DNA from: CAVAWX01 sp963642995
Lineage (GTDB): Bacteria; Actinomycetota; Coriobacteriia; Coriobacteriales; QAMH01
Assembly: GCA_963642995.1 (NCBI GenBank)
Contig: CAVIIZ010000006.1
Span: forward strand, 1-52,186
Length of the DNA: 52,186 nt
Direction: 5' to 3'
Shown: in pieces, positions 24,126 through 32,700 of the stretch
Numbering within the stretch: the first letter of the stretch is position 1
Layout: each line of letters starts with the position of its first letter
Program-made: the position numbers and the translations under genes
The notes under the pieces: generated by a model
Told to the model about the DNA's origin: nothing
The model's input: the letters and a program-made list of their open reading frames with translations, nothing else
Database searches by the model: none

Positions 24126-25977
24126 GGAGGCGCTGGGAAAAGTTTGAAATTTCCCGCATGCCATCGCCCTCGCGGAAAAGCGCGGAATAATTCTCCTGCG
24201 ACCAATCGAGCAACGGCTGCGGCATGCCCTCCCCTTTCGCGCCCGCATCCGGCACGACCAGCGCGCACGGACAGGACAGCAGGGAGAAGCGAACGAGCTT
24301 GTCGAGATGGCGCGTATCGAAATTCACGACGGCGTCCGGCTTCAAACCGGCGAAATTGCGGCGGTTGGCGTTGTCGAACGCAGGCCCGCACTCCCGCAAG
24401 GCCCTGTCCACATATCCCGCCGTCGGAAGAGCTTCCGAAGCCGCCAGCGCCCTGTCGTGCGTGCGCTGCGCCGCACGAAACACATGCAGCTCGCGGGGAG
24501 TGAAGATGTAGGTGCCCGCAAGAGGGAAATAGCGCACTTCTTCCGGCAGGGAAAACAGCATCTCGGCCACGTCGTCGGACGCCTGCGCGGGAACCTCGAA
24601 GCTCACATACACCCCCGTCGTGTCGAGGTCCATTTCGCAAAGCCCGTCCAAGAGCCGCGCACGAAAACCCCCGTCGGCGAAAAAGCGCTCGTCCACATGC
24701 ACCAGCAGCCTCTCGCGGCGCGCGGGCAGCCCCTGCCCGCCGGCGGCGGCCGGCAAAACCCGCTTCACGGCACGCGTCCCGCCGCAGTCCCGCTCGACGA
24801 TTCCATCGCTTTTCTGCCCCAAAAACACGCGGGCGCACAAATCGGACGCCGCGCGCGGGCCATCCCATGGGCAAAACTCCTCGAGGAACCTTCCGTCGGC
24901 AACGCTTGCCCCCCCGCAGGCGCCCCGCAGCACATCGAGCGCCTCGTCGGCGGTCTTCACCTGGGTGAAAGGCAGGTCGTCAAACGAGAGGTACAGGCCG
25001 CGGCTTTTCAGGTAGTCCTCTTTGTCGAAGGTGCAAAGGGCCACGGGCCGGCGCGTGGCGGCAAAGTCGAAAAGCACGCTGGAATAATCCGTGACAAGGC
25101 CGTCGCATATGTTCAAGACGTCGTAAAGCTCGTGGCCTGCGGGAATCGCTCGTACGCGCGAAAGCCCGGCGAAACCGACCGCGTCGCCGCACAGCGGGTG
25201 AAGTTTTGCGAACACGAGCTCGTCGTCTTCCAGACGCGCATCGAAGCTCTCGAGCACTTCCCGAAAATCCGCAGGAGTATCACGCCCGGGGGGCAGGACA
25301 CGATACGTCGGCAGATAGGCGTAGACGCGCGCGCCGTCGAGGCCGAGGCGCGCGCGCAGCTCCTGTCTGCGGCCGGCATCGAAAAGAACCGAGTTGCGGG
25401 GATAGCCCGAGAAGAGCAAAGTGCCCTCGAACAGCTCGTCGATCATGTAATCCCCCAACATGCGATCGGCGCTGTAGTAGTTGGGAAAACTCAGGTAATC
25501 GGCGGCGAGAAGGTGCTTTTGGGGGATATCGAGCGTGCAAGCCTCGCCGCGCATGCGCCTTCCCATGCACTTGACAGGCGTCCCGTGCCAGGTGTTCCAC
25601 ACGACCTGCCCTGCCCTTTTGGTCCAGTTCGCGCTGAAACACACATCGCTCACCAGGAATTTCGCCGTTGCGAGCAATTCGAAATAGCGCTTCGAGTTCA
25701 CAAGCGCGAGGTTCACGCGCTCCAACCCGTTGCTGCGCAAAAAGCGCTTCGTCGAGGCGTACGTGCTGCGGCCCGCGCTCGCCCATATGCGAAAGTCCGC
25801 ATAGCGCGCGTCTTCGACGAGCTCCTTTGCGATGTAGAACATGTTGCCCAAAAAGGCGCGTCCGTTGCGGGCGTCCAGCAAGACGAGGTGCTCGTCGACA
25901 GGGCGGCTTTCGATCATCTGCCTGTAGTTGGTCGCGATCTCGCGTGCGCGCGCCGCGCGTTTTCTCAATGCGCCCAT
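24112..25977 (-). CDS. CDP-glycerol glycerophosphotransferase family protein with unknown C-terminal domain
   Basis: 621 residues. The first 400 match the CDP-glycerol:poly(glycerophosphate) transferase (TagB/TagF) fold: WHGTPVK (130-136), the LLFSGYPRNSVLF/D region, AYLPTYR, KLHP and LVTDYSSVLFDFA (about 292-304). This family transfers glycerol- or ribitol-phosphate units onto lipid-linked glycans at the cytoplasmic membrane face. Residues 400-621 match nothing I recognise, although LLVHVDERFF...GVYVSFEVP and VVNFDTRHLDKLV suggest an alpha/beta domain. ATG 25977 with GAGGAGG 7 bases upstream decides the start; the preceding TTG is not needed. The TagD gene at 40335 would supply its donor. 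It lies downstream of a GtrB-like gene on the same strand. Confidence 0.88.
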   Translation of the reverse strand: MGALRKRAARAREIATNYRQMIESRPVDEHLVLLDARNGRAFLGNMFYIAKELVEDARYADFRIWASAGRSTYASTKRFLRSNGLERVNLALVNSKRYFELLATAKFLVSDVCFSANWTKRAGQVVWNTWHGTPVKCMGRRMRGEACTLDIPQKHLLAADYLSFPNYYSADRMLGDYMIDELFEGTLLFSGYPRNSVLFDAGRRQELRARLGLDGARVYAYLPTYRVLPPGRDTPADFREVLESFDARLEDDELVFAKLHPLCGDAVGFAGLSRVRAIPAGHELYDVLNICDGLVTDYSSVLFDFAATRRPVALCTFDKEDYLKSRGLYLSFDDLPFTQVKTADEALDVLRGACGGASVADGRFLEEFCPWDGPRAASDLCARVFLGQKSDGIVERDCGGTRAVKRVLPAAAGGQGLPARRERLLVHVDERFFADGGFRARLLDGLCEMDLDTTGVYVSFEVPAQASDDVAEMLFSLPEEVRYFPLAGTYIFTPRELHVFRAAQRTHDRALAASEALPTAGYVDRALRECGPAFDNANRRNFAGLKPDAVVNFDTRHLDKLVRFSLLSCPCALVVPDAGAKGEGMPQPLLDWSQENYSALFREGDGMREISNFSQRLLHPA

Positions 25978-26095
25978 CAAAAACCTCCTCGTGCATGCCG
26001 GTCGCTTTCGGCACGCGTTGAAACGGACGGAGCCGGCATGCCCTGGCGCAGCACGCCTGCGGGTTTCATGCCGGATCGCCCGCTTCCCCCTTCAT

Positions 26096-26109
26096 GCAAA
26101 CGCGTTTGC
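26096..26109. promoter_or_regulatory. Perfect 14-bp palindrome GCAAACGCGTTTGC
   Basis: A perfect palindrome in the 136-base gap between the GtrB-like gene and the CDP-glycerol transferase, 119 bases upstream of ATG 25977. The AAACGCGTTT core resembles operators of LacI-family repressors. No clear promoter was found in this gap. Confidence 0.35.
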
Positions 26110-26113
26110 CACG

Positions 26114-27163
26114 TTAGTTCTCCCCCGCAAGACGAGAAGGCGCAGTCTCGCGCATTTCGGCGCCGGACGCTGCAGGCGGCACGTGCGCCACGCCGTCCGC
26201 CGGCATCGACGACAGCGTCTCGCGCACGATGTAGACGGGACGGTGCTTGCCCTGGATGTAGGCGCGCGCCAGGTACTCGCCCATGACCCCCAAGACGAGC
26301 AGCTGCACGCCGCCTATCAGGAGCACGAGGATGACGATGGTGGCATAGCCCGGTACCTCGACGCCGAAGGCGATGCGCTGGATGGCGACGACGACGGCGT
26401 AGACGAGGGCCGCGAACGCGCACAGGCCGCCGCACAGCGTCGCGATGCGCAGCGGGAAGGTCGAAAACGAGATGACGCCTTCGGCGGCGTAGCGCACGAG
26501 GCTTGAAAACGACCAGGTCGTGGTACCCGAAAGGCGCTCGTCGGGCGTGTAGGCAAACGGCAGGGTCTTGAAGCCGACCCAGGCGAAGAGCCCCTTCGAG
26601 AAGCGGAAATACTCCGGCATGCGCAAGAGCGCATCGGCGACGGGGCGGGTGAAGACGCGGAAATCGCTCGCGCCGTCCACCACGTCGAGCCCCGACGAGG
26701 AGGAGAAGGCCCCGTAGAAGCGTCTCGAAAACCATGCGCGCACGCGGCTTTGGCGGCGGTTTTCCTGGACGGCGGCCACACAGTCAAAGCCCGGGTTTTC
26801 CTCCAGCTCGGCCAACATGGCAAAGGCCGTCTCGGGGCGCTGCTGCAGGTCCGCGTCGATGAAGCAGCAATGCCTGCCCGACGCCTGCCCCAGCCCGGCG
26901 TACATCGCCGCCTCCTTGCCGAAGTTGCGCGAAAACGAGACGACGCGCACGGCGCGCCCCTCGCGGCCCGCCCGTTCCACGACCTCGCGCAGGCGCCGCC
27001 CCGTCGCATCGGCGCTGCCGTCGTCCACGAAGACGATCTCGAGGGACTTGCCCGCCGCATCAGCCGCGGAAACGGCCGCCTCGTAGAAGGGCTCGACGTT
27101 GTCTTGCTCGTTGTAGGCCGAGGCCACGAGGGTGAGGTCTATGCCGCTCTCGGAATCCGCCAC
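26114..27163 (-). CDS. GtrB/DPM1-like polyprenyl-phosphate glycosyltransferase
   Basis: 349-residue membrane GT2. LTLVASAYNEQDN, VFVDDGSADAT and the metal site FIDADLQQRPE are typical of enzymes that load a sugar onto undecaprenyl phosphate (GtrB, CsbB, DPM1). Two C-terminal hydrophobic segments (about 240-265 and 275-300, GYATIVILVLLIGGVQLLVLG) and the following GEYLARAYIQGKHRP complete the GtrB pattern. GTG 27163 preceded by AAAAAGGAGATGAA decides the start. No GtrA-type flippase is adjacent. It probably supplies a lipid-linked sugar for decorating the glycerol-phosphate polymer; the sugar is unknown. Confidence 0.9.
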   Translation of the reverse strand: MADSESGIDLTLVASAYNEQDNVEPFYEAAVSAADAAGKSLEIVFVDDGSADATGRRLREVVERAGREGRAVRVVSFSRNFGKEAAMYAGLGQASGRHCCFIDADLQQRPETAFAMLAELEENPGFDCVAAVQENRRQSRVRAWFSRRFYGAFSSSSGLDVVDGASDFRVFTRPVADALLRMPEYFRFSKGLFAWVGFKTLPFAYTPDERLSGTTTWSFSSLVRYAAEGVISFSTFPLRIATLCGGLCAFAALVYAVVVAIQRIAFGVEVPGYATIVILVLLIGGVQLLVLGVMGEYLARAYIQGKHRPVYIVRETLSSMPADGVAHVPPAASGAEMRETAPSRLAGEN

Positions 27164-27203
27164 TTCATCTCCTTTTTCGAGAAACACCGCGCGCGCGGAC
27201 ACA

Positions 27204-27282
27204 TCACACGATGCCGTCCGCACGCATCACCTGCACCAAGCGCTCGGTGTTCTTGTCGTCGTGAAAGCCGGCTGGCCGGCGG
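27204..27282 (-). pseudogene. C-terminal relic of a CDP-glycerol transferase paralog
   Basis: The minus-strand codons at 27263-27204 read FHDDKNTERLVQVMRADGIV and stop, 18 of 20 identical to the C-terminus of the intact CDP-glycerol transferase at 37459 (FHDGKNTERLMQVMRADGIV). DNA similarity continues a little further upstream (to about 27282) across a one-base frameshift and then vanishes. Everything N-terminal of it is missing; the two GT2 genes occupy the adjacent DNA. The surrounding 313-base gap (27164-27476) otherwise contains only the promoter below. Confidence 0.8.
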
Positions 27283-27371
27283 CGCCGCACATACCGCAGG
27301 ATTGTAAGGGCAAAGCGCCTTCGGTGTCCAAAACGCGCAAAGCGAAAAGCCGACGCTGCAGCCGCGCCTGT

Positions 27372-27400
27372 TTGCGGCCATATTGAAAGCGGGGGATAAT
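27372..27400 (+). promoter_or_regulatory. Candidate promoter of the tandem GT2 genes
   Basis: TTGCGG (27372-27377), 17-base spacer, GATAAT (27395-27400), in the context GGGGGATAATGCCGC. This closely matches the tyrA promoter at 5242-5269, including the downstream GCATGGCA. Confidence 0.55.
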
Positions 27401-27476
27401 GCCGCGCATGGCACGGAACGCACGGAACACCTGCCATTCCAACACGACCGAAACGAGACAAAAGGGAAAACCGGGG

Positions 27477-28517
27477 ATGGCCTTGACGAAAAGCACGGCA
27501 GAGCAAAGCCGAATGGACGACCCGGCGTTGTCCGTGATCGTGCCCGTCTACAACGCGTCCGACACCTTGGAGGCCTCGCTTTCCAGCGTGCTGTCGCAGA
27601 ACCTGGACGATATCGAGGTCGTCTGCGTGGACGACGGCTCGACGGACGGCTCGGGCGAGCTTTTGCGCGCCGCGGCGGCCCGCGACGGGCGCGTGCGCGT
27701 GCTCTCGCAGGAAAACGCGGGGGCCGGCGCGGCGCGCAACGCCGGGATGGCCGCGGCGCGGGGACGCTACCTGTGCTTTCTCGATCCCGACGACCTCTAT
27801 CCGGACGAGGAGGTGCTCGCCGACCTCGTGACAGGGGCCGAAGCCCACAACGCCGCGATATGCGGTGGCTCGTTTTCCTCGTTTCGCAAGGAGGACCCGA
27901 CGCAGATAAAACGCTCGTTTTCCCCGTCGGTTTGGGGCTACGTCTTCGAGCGCGACGGGATGGTCTCGTATGCGGACTACCAGTTCGACTACGGGTTTCA
28001 CCGATTCGTCTACCGGCGCTCGCTGCTGCAAGAAGCGCGCGTCTCCTTTCCGACATGGCAGCGCTTCCAAGACCCTCCCTTTTTCGCGCGCGCCATGATA
28101 GCGGCGGGGAAATTCTACGCGCTGGCACGCCCCACCTATCTCTACCGCGGACGCTCCGTTCCCATGAAGTGGACGGCGACGAGCACCTGCGAGTTCCTGC
28201 GCGGCTGCACCGAGCTTTTGGACATATCGCGCGAGGCCGGCCTGGAGCGCCTGCACGCACTGGCCATGGCGCGTGTCTACGAGAACAGAAACGAGCAGAA
28301 GGGGACGTTGCCGCGAGACAGCGGGGAAGCGCGCGAGGTGCTGAAACGGCTGCGCGAGGCGGCGTGCCCCGAGTTCTTGCGCGAAGACGACTTCGTGACC
28401 GCGCGGCAATTCGAGGACTCGCTGCGCATGCGCCTGGCGCCGAGCGCAGCCCGCCGCGCCACGCATGCCGTCAAGCACGTTGCCGGACATGCCATGGACA
28501 AATTGCGCGGAAAATGA
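27477..28517 (+). CDS. GT2 family glycosyltransferase, tandem copy A
   Basis: 346-residue cytosolic GT2. LSVIVPVYNASDTL, VVCVDDGSTDGS, ENAGAGAARNAGM and the DxD-type motif FLDPDDLYPDEE are classic for this family, used for capsule and wall polysaccharide synthesis. The C-terminal half contains PPFFARAMIAAGKFYALARP and ends in a basic tail. ATG 27477 with AAAAGGGA upstream is preferred; the upstream ATG at 27399 lies ahead of the likely transcription start, and ATG 27513 is also possible. It is a duplicate of the next gene, with a shared central block identical at DNA level. Donor sugar unknown. Confidence 0.9.
   Translation: MALTKSTAEQSRMDDPALSVIVPVYNASDTLEASLSSVLSQNLDDIEVVCVDDGSTDGSGELLRAAAARDGRVRVLSQENAGAGAARNAGMAAARGRYLCFLDPDDLYPDEEVLADLVTGAEAHNAAICGGSFSSFRKEDPTQIKRSFSPSVWGYVFERDGMVSYADYQFDYGFHRFVYRRSLLQEARVSFPTWQRFQDPPFFARAMIAAGKFYALARPTYLYRGRSVPMKWTATSTCEFLRGCTELLDISREAGLERLHALAMARVYENRNEQKGTLPRDSGEAREVLKRLREAACPEFLREDDFVTARQFEDSLRMRLAPSAARRATHAVKHVAGHAMDKLRGK
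27931..28249 (+). repeat. 319-bp exact repeat, copy 1
   Basis: This block within GT2 copy A is identical, base for base by eye, to 29078-29396 in copy B. The flanking parts of the genes are clearly diverged. Confidence 0.92.
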
Positions 28518-28656
28518 CCGGCGGCGAAACAGGTTGCGGAAAAAGCCGTGCGGGGCGCGCTTGCGCAAACGGGCCATGCGAAAAACAGGCCATGGCAAAC
28601 CGCCCGAAAAAACAACCCGCTGCAAGGCCGGGAAAAGACATGGAGGAGTGCATACG

Positions 28657-29697
28657 ATGCCCGTAGAACCAATGCTGTCCGTGGTCGTGCCCGTCTACAA
28701 CGCGTCCGGCACGCTGGAGGCCTCGCTTGGCAGCGCGCTGTCGCAGAGCCTGGACGACATCGAGGTCGTCTGCGTGGACGACGGCTCGACGGACGATTCC
28801 CTGCAGCTGCTGCGCACGATGGCGGCCCGCGACGGGCGCGTGCGCGTGCTCTCGCAGGAAAACGCGGGCACAGGCGCGGCACGCAACGCCGGGATGGCCG
28901 CGGCGCGGGGGCGCTACGTCTGTTTTCTCGACCCCGACGACCTCTACCCGGACGAGGATGTGCTCGCCGACCTCGTGACAGGGGCCGAAGACCACAACGC
29001 CGCGATATGCGGAGGGGCGATGCGCTCGTGCCGCGCAGACTCCCCCGAAAAGACAAGGCAATCGTTCATCCCCTCGCTTTGGGGCTACGTCTTCGAGCGC
29101 GACGGGATGGTCTCGTATGCGGACTACCAGTTCGACTACGGGTTTCACCGATTCGTCTACCGGCGCTCGCTGCTGCAAGAAGCGCGCGTCTCCTTTCCGA
29201 CATGGCAGCGCTTCCAAGACCCTCCCTTTTTCGCGCGCGCCATGATAGCGGCGGGGAAATTCTACGCGCTGGCACGCCCCACCTATCTCTACCGCGGACG
29301 CTCCGTTCCCATGAAGTGGACGGCGACGAGCACCTGCGAGTTCCTGCGCGGCTGCACCGAGCTTTTGGACATATCGCGCGAGGCCGGCCTGGAGCGTCTG
29401 CACGCGCTGGCCATGGCGCGCGTCTGTGAAAACGAGCGCAAGCAAAAAGAAACGCTGCCATACGGAGACAAGGAGAGCCGCGAGATGGTGAATCGTCTGC
29501 GAGAGGCGGCGCGGCCCGAGCTGTTGCGCGAAGGCGATTTCACCACCGCCCGCCGCTTCGAGGACTCCCTGCGCGCGCGCTTTGCCCCAAGTCCCGCCCG
29601 CCGCGCGGCCCGGGCGGCCAAGCGCGCTCTCAGACGTGCCGTCAAGTGCATCACGGACGCGTCGGACGGGAAACGAAGCGAAGGGCCGGTTCCCTGA
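28657..29697 (+). CDS. GT2 family glycosyltransferase, tandem copy B
   Basis: 346 residues, same length and architecture as copy A. LSVVVPVYNASGTL, VVCVDDGSTDDS, ENAGTGAARNAGM and FLDPDDLYPDED are followed by a variable segment (GGAMRSCRADSPEKTRQS against GGSFSSFRKEDPTQIKRS in copy A), then the identical block. ATG 28657 has GGAGGAG 8 bases upstream, so the start is firm. The 139-base gap between the copies holds no gene. The variable stretch may set different acceptor preferences for paired enzymes in the same pathway. Both copies carry the tail motif TARxFEDSLRxRxAPSxARRA. Confidence 0.92.
   Translation: MPVEPMLSVVVPVYNASGTLEASLGSALSQSLDDIEVVCVDDGSTDDSLQLLRTMAARDGRVRVLSQENAGTGAARNAGMAAARGRYVCFLDPDDLYPDEDVLADLVTGAEDHNAAICGGAMRSCRADSPEKTRQSFIPSLWGYVFERDGMVSYADYQFDYGFHRFVYRRSLLQEARVSFPTWQRFQDPPFFARAMIAAGKFYALARPTYLYRGRSVPMKWTATSTCEFLRGCTELLDISREAGLERLHALAMARVCENERKQKETLPYGDKESREMVNRLREAARPELLREGDFTTARRFEDSLRARFAPSPARRAARAAKRALRRAVKCITDASDGKRSEGPVP
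29078..29396 (+). repeat. 319-bp exact repeat, copy 2
   Basis: Identical to 27931-28249 at an offset of 1147 bases. The first mismatch at the 3' edge is C 28250 against T 29397. Confidence 0.92.
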
Positions 29698-29731
29698 AAT
29701 CCCGACACGGGGATGTGGGTTTTACGAAAAA

Positions 29732-32700
29732 TCAGTCCCCGGACGGCGGGAAAACCGCAGCGAGCGGGAAGTCTGCGGCAGCAGCGAAAACCCCCTCGGG
29801 AGTCAATCCGCGCAAACGCTCCAAGACCGCCCGCGTCTCCTGCGGAAAACGTGCGCCGAGCGCCTCGAGCGAGGCGGCGACCTGCATGTCCCATGCCGCA
29901 TCGGGCATCCCCGCCACATCGGCCGCGCGCACGGCGCCGGGGCATGCCTGCAGATAGCGCAACGAAAGCACGACGGGGCGCCCGGCCGCGCAGGCCGCGA
30001 GCGCGAGGGTGAAAGGCCCGGGGTCGCAGGCGGCGAAGACCGCGCGGGCCGCCGCGTCGGAAAGCAGCGTCTCGGAAACGAGCACGCCGCAGGACATGTC
30101 GGGCACGAGCCGGTGGGTGGGCGTGTCGCGGATGAAGCGATAATCCGCAAACCAGCCCGCATGCGCGCGCAACGACCCGTCCGGGCGAAACAGCGGCAGG
30201 TCGGCGCGGTTGCAGACGATTGCGCCGGGGCAGAGGCTTGCGCCGCGCGCGAGCGAGGACAGCATCTCCCTCGCGGGCGCGGCGCCCTCCTTCACCAGCA
30301 AGTAGAAGCCCTGCCCGCCGGCAGCGCGACCCCCATAGACCCGCACGCCGGGCCACGACAGCTCGGCCGGCGCCTGCGCAGGGGAAAGGAGCTGCGGCCT
30401 TGCCAGGCGGACCCGGGCAAGCGGCGCGTCCGCCACGGCCCTCCCCTTCCGCGCATGGCGCAGCAGCACGTCGCGCACGGGGTGGAAGTCCGCGCGCGCG
30501 TCCTCGACCATCTGCACGATGCCGCGCGCATAGGATTGCATGCTCGCCTCCTGCTCGTAGATGCGGCGCGAGGCCGCGCCCATGTCGGCAAGCCTGCCGC
30601 GCGCGTCAATCATGTGCATGAGCGCACCACGCAGCGCCTCCACGTCGCCCGTCGCGACGACGAGCCCGTTTTCCGGGCCGACCATGTACTTCGCCCCGAC
30701 GTTTTCCGTGACGACGAGCGGCCGCGACAGCATGCACGCCTCGAGCGCGGGCAGCGAGCAGGACTCGTCGCGCGAGGCCACCACGACCACGTCGGCCTTT
30801 GAGACGGCGCGGGTCTTTTCGGCCGCGTCGGTGATAAGCCCCAGGTACTCGACGCCCTCGGTTTTGTCCACTTCGGCGAAAAGCCACGAGCAAAACGCCG
30901 TCGAGCTTTGGATGGGTGCGCCGGCAAAGCGCAGGCGCGAGCGGCGGCGGTAGTCCTCGGGCATGCCCTGCCAGGCGCGCAGCAGCACGTCGTAGCCCTT
31001 GCGCTGCTCGATGCTGCCCAGCTGGATGAAGGTGACGGCCTCGCCCGTCCCCGGCACATGCGGCGCGGCGGCCGCGGCCATGTCCTCGACGCTGTTGTGC
31101 ACGACGCGCGGCGGACGTCCCGTGTAGGGGGATATCGCCTGCGCCGCATACTCGCTGACGCAGACGACGCCCCTGTGTTTGCGCAAAAGCCGTGCACGCA
31201 GGGGGTCGCCCGCGAGGAAGAACGGCAGGTTCGTGGCCTCGCGTATGTACCAGACGAGCGGGAGGCGCCGGCGCAGGGCCGCGACGAAGGGGGCGGTGCC
31301 GATGGCGTTGCAGATGCAGGCGGAAAAGCGCCCGGCGCGCTCGATGTTCTCGCGGCGGCCGACGTCTGCGGCCGAGACGACGCGCACCTCGACGCCGAGG
31401 CGGGCGAACTGCTCCTCGAAAGGACCGCTGCGCGCCGCCCACACCTCGACCGCGTACCCCGCGGCCAACAGCACCCGGGCCATGCGCAGCAGGCTGCCGA
31501 GCGCTCCCGTGTAGGCCATCTCGGGCGAGACGAGCAGGACGCGCCCGGCGGCAGCGCTTTCGCCCGCCGCAGACGGCTCGGAAGCATCCTCGCCTGCAGC
31601 GGACGGCTCAGCGACGCCCGCGCTCGCCACGAGCGGGCCGGCCTGCGCCAGCAGGCGGCGCGCCTGCTCCTGGACCTCGGGCGGGTAGAGCTGTGCGAAG
31701 GGCCGACCCAAAGACGTGGCGCCCGGCACCGTGGCCATGTCGTAGGCGAAGCGTCCGTACACGGCGCAGCAGTAGGCGGGCCGGCCCAGGGCGGCCGCGA
31801 GCGGGCCGAGTGCCGTGTAGGCGCCGACGCGCGGCTCGAAGCCCAGCCCGCAGGTGGCCTCGCGCCAGTCGTCGGCGAAGGCGAGCATGCCGCGTTGGAT
31901 CTCGTCGATCTCGGCGCCGTTGGCAGGCGCGTGCGGCATGGGCACGAGCAGGGGCCGCCTCCCATCGTCGAGGTCGTAGGCGGCCAGCGAGGCGTCCTTC
32001 GAGGTGAAGAGGTACTCCAGCGGCATGTGCAGCCTCTCCAGCTCCTCCATGTCGTGCCAGTCCTCGGGCGTCAGGCGCGCCAGGAGGTCGCGGTCGTGCC
32101 GCAGGTCGCCCGCGTAGACGAAGGTCTCGCCGGCCTCCAGCGCGCCGGCCACCGTGTCCGACCTGTTCGAGCACAGCAGGGCGCCGACGAGCTCGACGTG
32201 CGTCTCGGGCATGTGCTCGCGCACGAACGACGCGAGGGCGCGCACGCAGGTGCCCGCCCAGCCCACGTCGACGACGAGGACCTTGCGCGCGCCGGAGAGC
32301 ATGTCGGCGAAGTAGGCCCGGGCCGCCTCGCGGTTGCACGCCGCCTGCGCCTCGACGAGCCCGCGGCAGCCGTGGAGGAAGGACTCGAGCCGGTCGGCGC
32401 GGATCAGGCAGGGAAAGGCGCTCGGGTCTATGTCGTGTTTCTCCAGCTCGGGCACGAGGTAGGCAAAGCCCGCCTCGGCGAAAATCGTGGACAGCGGCTT
32501 GCTTCGGGCATGCTCGTGTGCCCAGTACAGCAGGCAGCGGCGCAGATAGCTGTAGGCGTAAGGCCCGCCCGCGACCTGCATGATGGCGCGGCGCGATATC
32601 TGCAGGTAGCGCGCGTCGTGCCCGCCGAAATGGGCCCGGTAGATCCGGTGGATGATCTCGCAGTCGCGCGCCGAGAACAGGATGCGGTCGCAGCCCTCGC

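Noticed and set aside
27399..27476. Upstream ATG 27399 as the start of GT2 copy A
   Set aside because: It lies ahead of the expected transcription start of the promoter at 27372-27400, has no ribosome-binding site, and the added residues are not like GT2 proteins.
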